DNA from: Myxococcota bacterium
GTDB lineage: Bacteria > Myxococcota_A > Bradymonadia > UBA7976 > UBA1532
Length of the DNA stretch: 52,093 bases
Direction of reading: 5' to 3'
Assembly (NCBI GenBank): GCA_018813065.1
Contig: JAHJCH010000034.1
Location: 1-52,093, forward strand
This document shows, in pieces, positions 16,596-24,217 of this stretch. The position numbers and the translations under genes are program-made. The stretch's first letter is position 1. Every line of letters starts with the position of its first letter. Below the pieces are notes generated by a model. It had not been told where the DNA came from. It made no database searches and worked only from the letters and a program-made list of their open reading frames with translations.

Positions 16596-16673
16596 GGGCC
16601 AAGGAACATGTGGGTGACACGGCCACCGGCCGGCGGGCCAAGGAACATGTGGGTGACACGGCCACCGGCCGGG
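16596..16673. repeat. 39-bp direct repeat, two copies
   Basis: Two adjacent 39-base units (16596-16634 and 16635-16673) differ only at the last base. Each contains GGAACATGTGGGTGACACGG and ends CCACCGGCCGG. The second copy ends exactly where AT-rich DNA of the next gene begins. With only two units and no spacer it is not a CRISPR array. Confidence 0.9.
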
Positions 16674-16677
16674 ACCC

Positions 16678-17304
16678 CTATTTTTCGCAAAAATTAGGCA
16701 GTGAATAATTTTTGCGAGGATTTTTTCCCAAAAAAAATCTAAAACTAGCATAATTATCTTTACCTTTATGGGAATCGTTGATTTTTAAAACATTTAGATT
16801 GCTATCTAAGTCGATTTTTTCATTAATTGTTAATATTTCGCCATCACAATTGAAATCGCTCATGACATATATATTAATATAAAAACTGTTATCATATTTA
16901 TTGTGTATTTTATTTATATATGCGGCATAGTATTGTTTTGGTATTTCCAATTCATCAGATTTGAGTATTTTAGGTTTGTTGGATAGAAATCCAGTGATAT
17001 TATCACTACAACTCGAATTTATTGATGACTTCAGCCAATTTTGTATGCATTTAGTATCATCAACACTTGAAATGGTTAATGCCTCTAGCAAGCGTTTATT
17101 TAATAGAATTTCACGCATATTTTGCATTCTTCCAGTAAGTATCAATTGTGTTGATCCATTTGTCTTTTCAACTAAGGTTATTGTTGTGTTTAATAGACCC
17201 AGTCTATAGCCTAAAATAACAAAAAATGGCAATAATATAATTGCCAGAGAAACAGCATTGAAGATCTTGCTTCTTTTCACCTTTTCACTCACTTCCTTTA
17301 CCAA
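16678..17304 (-). CDS. Membrane-anchored protein, possible immunity partner of the RHS toxin
   Basis: Up to 208 residues, AT-rich. The frame opens with TTG at 17304, overlapping the RHS stop; a GTG at 17280 behind an AAGGAAG ribosome site is at least as likely. One membrane segment (about residues 18-38, A-I-I-L-L-P-F-F-V-I-L) is followed by about 165 residues that would face the periplasm, with several Cys and many Asn, Lys and Ser. I recognise no family. Position directly downstream of the toxin tip on the same strand, overlap, and matching AT-rich composition are what one expects of an immunity gene. Confidence 0.6.
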   Translation of the reverse strand: MVKEVSEKVKRSKIFNAVSLAIILLPFFVILGYRLGLLNTTITLVEKTNGSTQLILTGRMQNMREILLNKRLLEALTISSVDDTKCIQNWLKSSINSSCSDNITGFLSNKPKILKSDELEIPKQYYAAYINKIHNKYDNSFYINIYVMSDFNCDGEILTINEKIDLDSNLNVLKINDSHKGKDNYASFRFFLGKNPRKNYSLPNFCEK

Positions 17305-18620
17305 ATATCGTATTTTTTTTGAATTTCAAGCAAAGATTTGTCATTGTTTAATATTTGTGGAGGAACAGTATTTTTATCATAGATGCAATTCATAATTGGT
17401 GGAAAGTCATGATTTGCGTTCATTGGTTCATTGGGGTAACAGGATCCATCAGGATAACAGGCAACTATCTTACCATGAAGTTTATAAGAACCACACGATT
17501 TTGCAACAGACCCCACAACGATTACACCTAGTTTTTTTGCGATGGATGAAAGTAAGATGTGACCTTTTTTTGAACTTGCAGTCATACAAGTGCTGAGTAC
17601 TAATATTGCATTTTCTGAAAAAAGTGGTTTTAGTCTTCTTAAAGAAGAAATCCCTTCAAACCCTATCATTCTAGTTCCTCCTTCTGATGTTAGATGTCCA
17701 TATACAGAGTCTGGATTTAAACTTCCATCTTCAAAATGTGTATGGTTAGAATCAAATTCTGCGTGAGGTGAATCAAAGCCATGGCCAGCAAAGGCGAGCA
17801 AGTCAATACTATCTCTCTCCCAATCGACAGCATTTCCTATAGTATCAACAGCTCCAGATATTCCGATGTTTGTCTGGTAAATATAAAGCGTATCGCTCTC
17901 TCTAGGACCTTCAGAGATCCAATTAGCAAACTTTTCCGTAAATCCGGGAAGATCACGACGAACTATTTTCCTATATTTTTTGGTAGGGCTACTACCAACA
18001 TATATAGCGTTGTATTCATTAGGATGAATACCAATTTTTTCAGGTTTTGGTCTTGAAAAATTGCCATAGCCAACATAAGGAGCACCCTTAAAATCAGCGC
18101 TATTTTTTCCAAGACCTGGATTTTCGACTGAACATCCAATATATGGAGAACATACTGGATCTAAACCATCCGGATCAAAATAGACCGCCGGATTCCCCCA
18201 CCCATGAATAAACCGATTATAAGTCCGCCGATCCGCCACCTCCAACCCAACCGGATCCGGCCCTAAGAACCGCCCCCACTCAGGCGAATACAGGCGATAG
18301 CCCGCATCCAACAAAACATGAGGCGAAGCTGCTGGCACGGGCACCTGAAGATACCCACCGAACCGCTTAGGATAAGGAAACGCAGACGCACCCTCAAAGC
18401 TCTCATGAACCAAGCCACCAAAAGGCGAATAAACGCGCCCTTGAGTATTGGCATCACTAAAGACCGCATGAACCGTGAGATCGGGCCCTTGGGCGGCGAC
18501 CGCCCACTCATTAATCCCACCGCGGGAGAAATACGCCAGATCAAAACCGGGGACAGGCGGCCCGAAGCTCCAATAACCATCGAGATACATCGAGGTAATC
18601 TGAGAAGCATCACGACGAAT
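17298..18620 (-). pseudogene. 5'-truncated RHS gene with caspase-fold-like toxin tip
   Basis: The open frame runs to 18683, but residues before about D-I-R-R-D-A-S derive from an IS91-like end, so the N-terminal RHS shell is lost. What remains is the RHS core end (Y-S-P-E-W-G-R-F-L-G-P-D-P-V-G and G-N-P-A-V-Y-F-D-P-D-G-L), where RHS proteins switch to variable tips. The tip of about 290 residues is AT-rich. It holds L-L-A-F-A-G-H-G-F and, 80 or so residues on, I-L-V-L-S-T-C-M-T, followed by a helix and I-V-V-G-S-V: the His/Cys arrangement of clan CD peptidases (caspase, CHAT, DUF4347-like). The dyad looks intact even though delivery is broken. Confidence 0.7.
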
Positions 18621-18625
18621 ATCTG

Positions 18626-18748
18626 GGGATAGGAGTTTCAAGCCCCCCATCTCAAGTAAGTGCAATCTCGGCACTATCTCCATCTGCTCCAGATCCGAGT
18701 GTCTCGAAGATAGACATCCCCCCTCCCCGCCTCAAGCAGAATTCTTGG
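18626..18748 (-). mobile_element. IS91/ISCR-type terminal repeat, copy 3
   Basis: This is a diverged match to 11851-11975 (shared blocks include GGATAGGAGTTTCAAG, CAAGTAAG, CACTATC, CGAAGATAGAC and GCCTCAAGC). It lies between the truncated RHS gene and the transposase fragment, in the order expected for a transposase followed by its oriIS end. The RHS gene is broken exactly at its outer edge. Confidence 0.6.
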
Positions 18749-18766
18749 TTGATTGGTGCTCTTCGT

Positions 18767-18936
18767 TCAGCAAACCCAATCGAGCTGGAGCGGCGGTGGC
18801 CTTGGGGGGTGGATCGGCGGGGGGGTGGTGGGGAGACCGAGGTGCTTGAGGATCTTGGCGATGACGACGGGTCCTCGATGTGAGCGATGATGCGCATGCG
18901 GCCTTCGCAAGTGGGGCAGCGCAGGACGTCGACGCG
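18767..18936 (-). pseudogene. C-terminal fragment of an IS91-type transposase, frameshifted
   Basis: The minus strand reads V-D-V-L-R-C-P-T-C-E-G-R-M-R-I-I-A-H-I-E-D-P in one frame and continues as V-I-A-K-I-L-K-H-L-G-L-P in another. Together these are the familiar C-terminus of IS91/IS801-type transposases. A single missing base near 18870 separates the frames. The upstream end is cut off at the 82-bp repeat (18937). The catalytic HUH/Tyr part is absent, so the element is dead. Confidence 0.75.
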
Positions 18937-19018
18937 GGATAGGTGGCACCCACGTGCTCCTTCAGTCCCCGGAATTCGCCTGGTCGCGAGGCCATGCGGT
19001 CGCAGCAAGCAGGGTGGA
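18937..19018. repeat. 82-bp dispersed repeat, copy 2
   Basis: Near-identical to 11102-11183, including AGGTGGCACCCAC (18941-18953) and the minus-strand codons for H-P-A-C-C-D-R at its right end. The RDD gene body is missing; a 42-bp tandem repeat follows directly. Confidence 0.85.
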
Positions 19019-19020
19019 TC

Positions 19021-19290
19021 GAAACATTTCTACTCTTGGCTCGATGGACCCCCGCCCGAGCAGAAACGTTTCTACTCTTGGCTCGATGGACCCCCGCCCG
19101 AGCAGAAACGTTTCTACTCTTGGCTCGATGGACCCCCGCCCGAGTAGAAACATTTTTACTTTTGGCTCGATGGACCCCCGCCCGAGCAGAAACGTTTTTA
19201 CTTTTGGCTCGATGGACCCCCGCCCGAGCAGAAACGTTTTCACTTTTGGCTCGATGGACCCCCGCCCGAGCAGAAACGTTTCCGCTCTGG
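19021..19290. repeat. 42-bp tandem repeat, about 6.5 units
   Basis: Full units start at 19021, 19063, 19105, 19147, 19189 and 19231, with a decayed partial unit from 19273. Each begins GAAACRTTT and contains GGCTCGATGGACCCCCGCC. Variation between units is confined to the pyrimidine-rich first part. There is no unique spacer between units. An open minus-strand frame through it (14-residue period) is a by-product of a period divisible by three and is not supported as a gene. Confidence 0.95.
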
Positions 19291-19377
19291 CCTCGGCGCG
19301 TCATCAACGCTCAACATCCCCAGTCAAGCAGAGCGTCAAGCAGAGCGCGTTGAGCGAGGCCGTCTCGGTTCTCATCA

Positions 19378-19415
19378 TAAAAGCGGGGGCGCCTTTCCAA
19401 AAAAAGGCGCCCCCT
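19378..19415 (-). terminator. Intrinsic terminator of the tRNA-Gly gene
   Basis: Immediately after the tRNA CCA end the minus strand forms a 12-bp hairpin, GGGGGCGCCTTT with AAAGGCGCCCCC around a six-base loop, followed by GCTTTTA. The position and strength fit a rho-independent terminator. Confidence 0.8.
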
Positions 19416-19491
19416 GGCGCGGCGGGCGGGGCTCGAACCCGCGACCTTCTGTGTGGCAGACAAACGTTCTATCCAACTGAACTACCACCGC
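19416..19491 (-). tRNA. tRNA-Gly (anticodon GCC)
   Basis: The minus strand folds as a full cloverleaf of 76 bases including encoded CCA (19416-19418). The acceptor stem is GCGGTGG with CCGCCGC (one T-G pair), the D arm GTTC/GAAC, the anticodon stem TTTGT/ACAGA around the loop CTGCCAC, and the T arm GCGGG/CCCGC around TTCGAGC. The anticodon GCC gives glycine. The discriminator is G. A strong terminator follows directly. Confidence 0.93.
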
Positions 19492-19527
19492 TGCAGCTCA
19501 ATCAGCCTGCTCCAGATTGAAGCCTTT

Positions 19528-19613
19528 GGGCGCCCGTGATCGCGGTGTCCTACCATTGGACGATCCGGTTTGGAGCCGGTGGGGAGTCGAACCCTCATCT
19601 CCGCGTGGCGCCC
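19528..19613. other. Cloverleaf-like palindromic element with tRNA-like arms in swapped order
   Basis: Eighty-six bases are closed by GGGCGCC/GGCGCCC (19528-19534, 19607-19613) and then CGCGG/CCGCG (19541-19545, 19601-19605). Inside are a hairpin GTCC/GGAC with a 7-base loop (minus-strand loop AATGGTA, as in D arms), a central CCGG/CCGG hairpin with a 7-base loop (19565-19579), and a third arm containing TTCGACT on the minus strand, as in T loops. On the minus strand the T-like arm comes before the D-like arm, opposite to a normal tRNA. Several pairs in the T-like and acceptor-like stems mismatch. The encoding strand is uncertain. It may be a decayed tRNA pair or an unknown structured RNA. 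Confidence 0.4.
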
Positions 19614-19830
19614 CGAAAAAACAACCCGGTTGAGGCAAAGCCGCTGGGATAAGCCTTCGGGTAAGAACCTCAGCGAGGACGTGATCTGATCCGTTTGCCC
19701 AAGGGCTCGTCGGCTTTGAAGGCCGCAGCCCATTGGCAGATCAGGCGCCCAGTGATCCTGATGAGCAACCTGAGCTTGAGCTTATTCCCGGCGCCATTCT
19801 CCGCTTCGACGCGGCGCTGATCAACCCCGA
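19614..19830. other. Non-coding gap between structured element and DUF7873-type gene
   Basis: No convincing gene. A plus-strand frame without a proper start runs from about 19685 to 19855 and overlaps the end of the next gene; it matches nothing I know. Minus-strand T-runs near 19615-19620 could help terminate transcription. Confidence 0.4.
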
Positions 19831-20616
19831 TCAGCTTATCGGGCGTAAGAGGTAGTCAAAGAGGGCCTTGGAGAGCTGGCGCTCAATCTCCGCCTCCACT
19901 TCGTTGGCCCGCGCCCGCGCGGCCTTGACCGCTTGGATAAGCGCGTCCAGTCGCTCGATGAGCTGGTGCTTCTGCCTCGGCGCCAGCATCCCCGTCCAGT
20001 CATAGGCGCGGATCTCGCCAATCGGCTCGTCGATCTCCATCACGTCCACCTGCGCCGGGTGCTCCTTGGTGGCTTCGTACATCACGTTGTACTTGCGCGC
20101 CCGCTGCTTGCGGATCGTCACCACCGGCTCGGCCCGCAAGACATGCTCACGATCCGCCCCCTTGTCCTCCGTCCATAGCCGGATCGGGTCAAAGCAGGGG
20201 ATCTCCTTGAGGACCGTGCGGATCTCCTTGAGCCGCTTCTCAAGCTGGAGCAAGAAGGTGGCAGGCACGCCCTTGAGCAGCACCTCGTCGTCCACCACGA
20301 TGTCCGCCCGGCCCCGCGTGTTGGCTTCGTCGATGGTGTAGCCAATGTTGATGGCCTCGCCGACAGCCTTGAGCATGATCCGCAGCTCGTCCATCACCGT
20401 CGTCACCAGCCGCGTCTCCGCCTCAAGGCGCTCCCCGCCCGTCTCCCCCTGGTCCTCGTTGACCGCGAACAGCTTAAAGGTCCGCCGCATCCCGTTGAAG
20501 TGGCTCTGCTTGCTGCGGAACATCTCTACGGTGTGGCTGCGGGCGCGCTCGGCGTTGCCCTTGATCTCTGGCTCAACGGCGAGGATCTCGTGGATCCTCT
20601 GCTTTGTCTTGCTCAT
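19831..20616 (-). CDS. DUF7873-like hypothetical protein
   Basis: 261 residues, soluble, highly charged, with long helices at both ends. The middle section (D-E-A-N-T-R-G-R-A-D-I-V-V-D-D, then L-L-K-G-V-P-A-T-F-L-L-Q-L-E-K) matches a family I remember as DUF7873, found in actinobacteria, myxobacteria and some phages, with no known function. It starts with ATG 24 bases downstream of the kinase gene stop and may be cotranscribed with it. The name is from memory and should be treated as likely rather than certain. Confidence 0.65.
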   Translation of the reverse strand: MSKTKQRIHEILAVEPEIKGNAERARSHTVEMFRSKQSHFNGMRRTFKLFAVNEDQGETGGERLEAETRLVTTVMDELRIMLKAVGEAINIGYTIDEANTRGRADIVVDDEVLLKGVPATFLLQLEKRLKEIRTVLKEIPCFDPIRLWTEDKGADREHVLRAEPVVTIRKQRARKYNVMYEATKEHPAQVDVMEIDEPIGEIRAYDWTGMLAPRQKHQLIERLDALIQAVKAARARANEVEAEIERQLSKALFDYLLRPIS

Positions 20617-20640
20617 ATCGGCTCCCTTGAGGGTGGTGGC

Positions 20641-22461
20641 TCATTGCAGGTCAATATCCGCCTCGGTGGGCTTCTTCGCCAGCACCTTGACCTTGGCCGA
20701 GGGCTCTAAGTGCTGCTCAATGGGCTTGGTCTTGACGAAGCGAATCGAGGGGGGCTTGGGCGGCTTGACGCCAGGCAGCGGCTTGAGCGTGAAGGTCAGC
20801 TGACGCTCTTTATCCGTCGCCTCCAGGCTGAACTTGAGGGTCTGGTAGCCGCCACGCTTTAGCTCGTACTGGGTCTTGTCGTGGATGCACACCGCCTGGG
20901 GCGTTTGCCCCACCTCCGCCCCCCGCTTGAGGTCGATGAGCTGGGCGCGCCTGGGGTGGCTCTTGATGTCAAAGGTCACGCAAGGGGCAGCGTCCTTGAG
21001 GGTGTCCTTGAGGGCGATGTCTTTGACGCTGGCGTCTTTGGTTGCGGCGTCCTTGAGGGCGGCGTCTTTGGTTGCGGCGGTGTCCTTGGCGGCGGCGTCA
21101 AGGGTTGACTGGGCCGCGCTCACCTCTCCGATGCTGCTCAGCCTCGTCGATGTGGCCTGCTCGCGCACACGCCGCCACGCCTCGCCGCCCATCCCCAAGG
21201 CCACCAGCAGGCCCAAGGCGATCCCCCAGCGCGCCCCCCGACGCGGCGCCTTGACCAGATCGCCTCGCTCAAGCAGCCCCAAGGCCATGGCGGTCTGTGT
21301 CTGCCCCGTCTCCAGCGCGATCTCGACGGCCTCTAGCTCCTCTAAGAGCCGCCCAATATCCCCCTGGCGCGCCGCCGGCGCCTTGCTCAGCGCCTTGAGG
21401 ATCAGGCGCTCCAGCGCAGGGTGGATCTCTCGCTCCGGCGCGACCTCTCGGGGGGGGATCACCGCTTGGTTGATGTGGGCGACGAGGATGCTCAGCGGGT
21501 GATCGGCGATAAAAGGCGGCCTGCCCGTGATCATCTCGTAGAGGATGGCGCCCAGGGCGTAGATGTCAGAGCGCGCGTCGAGATCAACCGAGCTGGCTTG
21601 CTCTGGCGACATATACTTGGGCGTGCCGAAGATCATCCCCGCTTCGGTGAGCGTGCCCTCCTTGCCGTCGAACTCCTTGAGCTTGGCGACGCCAAAGTCG
21701 AGCACCTTGATAAAGTCACCCTCCCCCTCGATGTCGGTGAGGAAGATGTTGTCGGGCTTGAGATCGCGGTGGATGATGCCCGCCTTGTGGGCCTCTGACA
21801 GTGACTTGCACACCTGCTTGAGCAGCTTGATCGCCCGCGCCTGCGGCAGTACCCCGCGCCGCTCCAGCAAATGAGCCAGGCTCTGGCCCCGCAGGTACTC
21901 CATGGCCATGTAGAGGACACCGTCCTCGGTCTGGCCGAAGTCATAGACGTCGATGGTGTGCGGGTGGCGCAGGCGGCTGGCGGCGAGGGCCTCTTGGTGA
22001 AACCGCTTGGCGGCGACCTCGTTCTGCGCGAAGCGCTGGAGGAGCACCTTCAGCGCGATCATCCGCTGCACCTTGGGCTGATATGCCTTGTAGACGGCCC
22101 CCATCCCGCCCTCGCCCAAGAGCCCAATGACTTGATAGCGGTCGTTGATCAAGCGCCCGATCATCGGGTCTTTGGATTTCTTGACCTTGGGGGCGCGCCA
22201 TTGACCAAAGTCGGCGTCGCGCAGCGCCTCGTCCTCGTCGCGGCGGACACGCGCGATGGAGGGGTGCTCATGGGCGGCAGGGGCGCCGGGCAGGAGCGTG
22301 TCTTCAAGGGGCTCGTCGCCGCGCATCGAGGCCGTCGGCTCGATCGGCGGGGTGGCGCGCTCAGCAGGCGTGTCCGCCACGGGGCTGAGCCGCGCGCCAT
22401 CGTTGGGGCAAAACTCAAGGTCGCCGAGGTGACCACACTGAGGGCATATCTTCATGGCCAA
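20641..22461 (-). CDS. Eukaryotic-like serine/threonine protein kinase
   Basis: 606 residues. It opens with a zinc ribbon (C-P-Q-C-G-H and C-P-N-D-G, residues 5-25), then an acidic linker. The kinase domain is at about 108-370: glycine loop G-E-G-G-M-G (about 115), V-A/A-L-K-V-L Lys, catalytic H-R-D-L-K-P-D-N (about 230), D-F-G (about 256) and S-P-E-Q (about 286). All are intact. A membrane segment lies near 408-423. Beyond it is a low-complexity Ala/Lys/Asp stretch with K-D-A-A repeats (about 445-485), then a PEGA-like beta domain (about 490-570). Such kinases are numerous in Myxococcota. The outer part may sense the cell envelope. Confidence 0.92.
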   Translation of the reverse strand: MAMKICPQCGHLGDLEFCPNDGARLSPVADTPAERATPPIEPTASMRGDEPLEDTLLPGAPAAHEHPSIARVRRDEDEALRDADFGQWRAPKVKKSKDPMIGRLINDRYQVIGLLGEGGMGAVYKAYQPKVQRMIALKVLLQRFAQNEVAAKRFHQEALAASRLRHPHTIDVYDFGQTEDGVLYMAMEYLRGQSLAHLLERRGVLPQARAIKLLKQVCKSLSEAHKAGIIHRDLKPDNIFLTDIEGEGDFIKVLDFGVAKLKEFDGKEGTLTEAGMIFGTPKYMSPEQASSVDLDARSDIYALGAILYEMITGRPPFIADHPLSILVAHINQAVIPPREVAPEREIHPALERLILKALSKAPAARQGDIGRLLEELEAVEIALETGQTQTAMALGLLERGDLVKAPRRGARWGIALGLLVALGMGGEAWRRVREQATSTRLSSIGEVSAAQSTLDAAAKDTAATKDAALKDAATKDASVKDIALKDTLKDAAPCVTFDIKSHPRRAQLIDLKRGAEVGQTPQAVCIHDKTQYELKRGGYQTLKFSLEATDKERQLTFTLKPLPGVKPPKPPSIRFVKTKPIEQHLEPSAKVKVLAKKPTEADIDLQ

Positions 22462-22470
22462 AGGCTCGCG

Positions 22471-24165
22471 TCACAGGTGAGGGGCGTCAAGCCCACCCGC
22501 GATCTCCGCGAGGAGGGCGTCGCCGGGGGCCAAGGCCGAGGCCGCTTCAAGGTGCGCTTGTCCACGCGCGGGCGGGGCGTGGATCAGCTGGAGGTGGAGC
22601 GCGTGCTGGGCGTGGAGGAAGGCCAAGGCCCGGCGCGTGTCGATGTCAGGCGCCGCCCCCGCCAGCCAGCGCCAGCGTGTCATCGACGCGGGACGATCCG
22701 GCCCCAAGGCCAAGCACAGCCCCGCCGGGCGCAGCCGCGCCCGCAGCGGCCCCAGGCGCTTCATCTGCACCCCCGGCTCGAAGTGAAAGCGGGCGTCGAT
22801 CTGCCCCGAGGCCAGCCGCGCGGCGTGGGCGGGGTGCTCCGCCGCCAAGCGCGCCCGCGCCCAGGGCTGGTTGAGCTGCCCCCGAAAGATTAAGGCCACG
22901 TCAGGGCGGGCGCCCTCCACCGCCCGCAGCGCCCAGGCGCCAAAGTTGGCGTTGAAGTCGCTGAAGACCAGCACCCCCTCGGGGGGCGCGTCATCAAGGA
23001 AGGCCCGCGCCACGCGCTCCGCCCCCCGCTGGCCCATCCGCCCCCCCGGATCAAAGCCAGGGGCCAGCCAGAGCAGCGCCAAGGGGAAGGCCCAGTGGCT
23101 CCAAGGCCGCCAGCGGGGCGGCGTGGCCCCCGCCGCCATCCAGGTCAAGGCGATGAGCAGGGCCAAGGCGGCGATGAGGTAGCCGCCCACGTCGGGGTTG
23201 AGCGGATCGAAGGCGTAGTAGAGCTTGGTGGCGAAGATCGAGGCCAACGCCACGGCCATACCGAGGAGCTGCCAAGGGCGCTGGCGCACCAGCCCCAAGA
23301 GGCCCAGGGCGAAGATCGAGGCGAAGATCAGGCTGACGGGCGCGGAGAATTGCTCGATGAGGTAGCCCATGAGCCGCTCGATGTTCTCCACCGGCGTGCC
23401 CGCCGCGCCGCCAGGCAGCTTCATCCATTCTCGCCCCATCAAGGCGTCGAGGAAGGCGCGGGGCGTGTCGGGGCGGCCCCAGCCGACGACGCCGCCCGCC
23501 GTGGCCCGCAGCGGGAGGTAGGCGTAGGTCGCCAGCCCCGCCGCGCCCATGCCCACGGCCATCCAGATCGGGCGCAAACGGCGGACACCCACGCCCATCG
23601 CCAGCAGCGCGGTGGGGATCAGCGCCGCGCCGATCAGCGTGTGGTTGCTGCCCGCCAGGCCAAAGGTCAAGGCGAGGCCCGCTAAGGCCCAGCCCTCGCC
23701 CATCGCGACACGGTGGATCAGCGTCAGGGTCAGCAGCGAGAGGAGCGCCTGGAGCGCGTAGACCTCGGTGCGCGCCGCCGAGACCCATACGGCGGGTAGG
23801 CAGCCAAGCAGGAGGGCGGCGGCCACGGCGGCGAGCGGTGAGGCGGGCGGGTTGAGCGCGCGCAGGAGCCGGTAGAAGAGGGCCAAGGCGGCGGCCATCG
23901 CCAGCGCGCTGCCGAGGTTGGCGCGCAGGATCCCGTCGCCGAAGGGCAGGAGCGTTTGTAACGCGCGGGTGTAGAGGGCGTGGAGCGGGTGGCCCGGGCT
24001 GTGGGAGAGGCTGAGGCGCCACGCCGTCGCCGCGAACTCGGGGGTGTCGAGCCAGTGGGTGCTGGGCAGGGCGGTGAGGGCAAAGAAGGCCCCAGAGAGG
24101 CCAAACACCCAGGCGGTGTAGTGGCGCTCATCACCCACACCCCAGTTGAGTCGCCGCATCTTCAT
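22471..24165 (-). CDS. DUF2723-family multi-spanning membrane protein
   Basis: About 564 residues from the ATG at 24165; a longer frame to 24219 would overlap the divergent methyltransferase start. The N-terminus has W-L-D-T-P-E-F-A, followed by S-H-S-P-G-H-P-L-H, the signature of DUF2723 proteins, which resemble GT-C glycosyltransferases (protein O-mannosyltransferase-like). About ten membrane segments follow to about residue 370, then a soluble C-terminal part with Ala-rich helices. It probably transfers sugar at the membrane, but donor and acceptor are unknown. It ends nine bases before the kinase gene begins. Confidence 0.82.
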   Translation of the reverse strand: MKMRRLNWGVGDERHYTAWVFGLSGAFFALTALPSTHWLDTPEFAATAWRLSLSHSPGHPLHALYTRALQTLLPFGDGILRANLGSALAMAAALALFYRLLRALNPPASPLAAVAAALLLGCLPAVWVSAARTEVYALQALLSLLTLTLIHRVAMGEGWALAGLALTFGLAGSNHTLIGAALIPTALLAMGVGVRRLRPIWMAVGMGAAGLATYAYLPLRATAGGVVGWGRPDTPRAFLDALMGREWMKLPGGAAGTPVENIERLMGYLIEQFSAPVSLIFASIFALGLLGLVRQRPWQLLGMAVALASIFATKLYYAFDPLNPDVGGYLIAALALLIALTWMAAGATPPRWRPWSHWAFPLALLWLAPGFDPGGRMGQRGAERVARAFLDDAPPEGVLVFSDFNANFGAWALRAVEGARPDVALIFRGQLNQPWARARLAAEHPAHAARLASGQIDARFHFEPGVQMKRLGPLRARLRPAGLCLALGPDRPASMTRWRWLAGAAPDIDTRRALAFLHAQHALHLQLIHAPPARGQAHLEAASALAPGDALLAEIAGGLDAPHL

Positions 24166-24217
24166 CCTCGCGCTTTGAGCCGTGCGTCCGTCGAGGCGAT
24201 AAGGTAGCCTCCCGCGC

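Noticed and set aside
19021..19290. Possible CRISPR array
   Set aside because: The 42-bp units are contiguous with no unique spacers; it is a tandem repeat.
18732..19307. Minus-strand open frame with a 14-residue repeat
   Set aside because: Created by the 42-bp tandem repeat and reading through unrelated IS and repeat fragments; no ribosome site.
19528..19613. Annotating the element as a normal tRNA-Pro (plus) or tRNA-Trp (minus) from its central 7-base loop
   Set aside because: The TGG or CCA in the loop fits, but the D and T arms do not fall in the right places on either strand.
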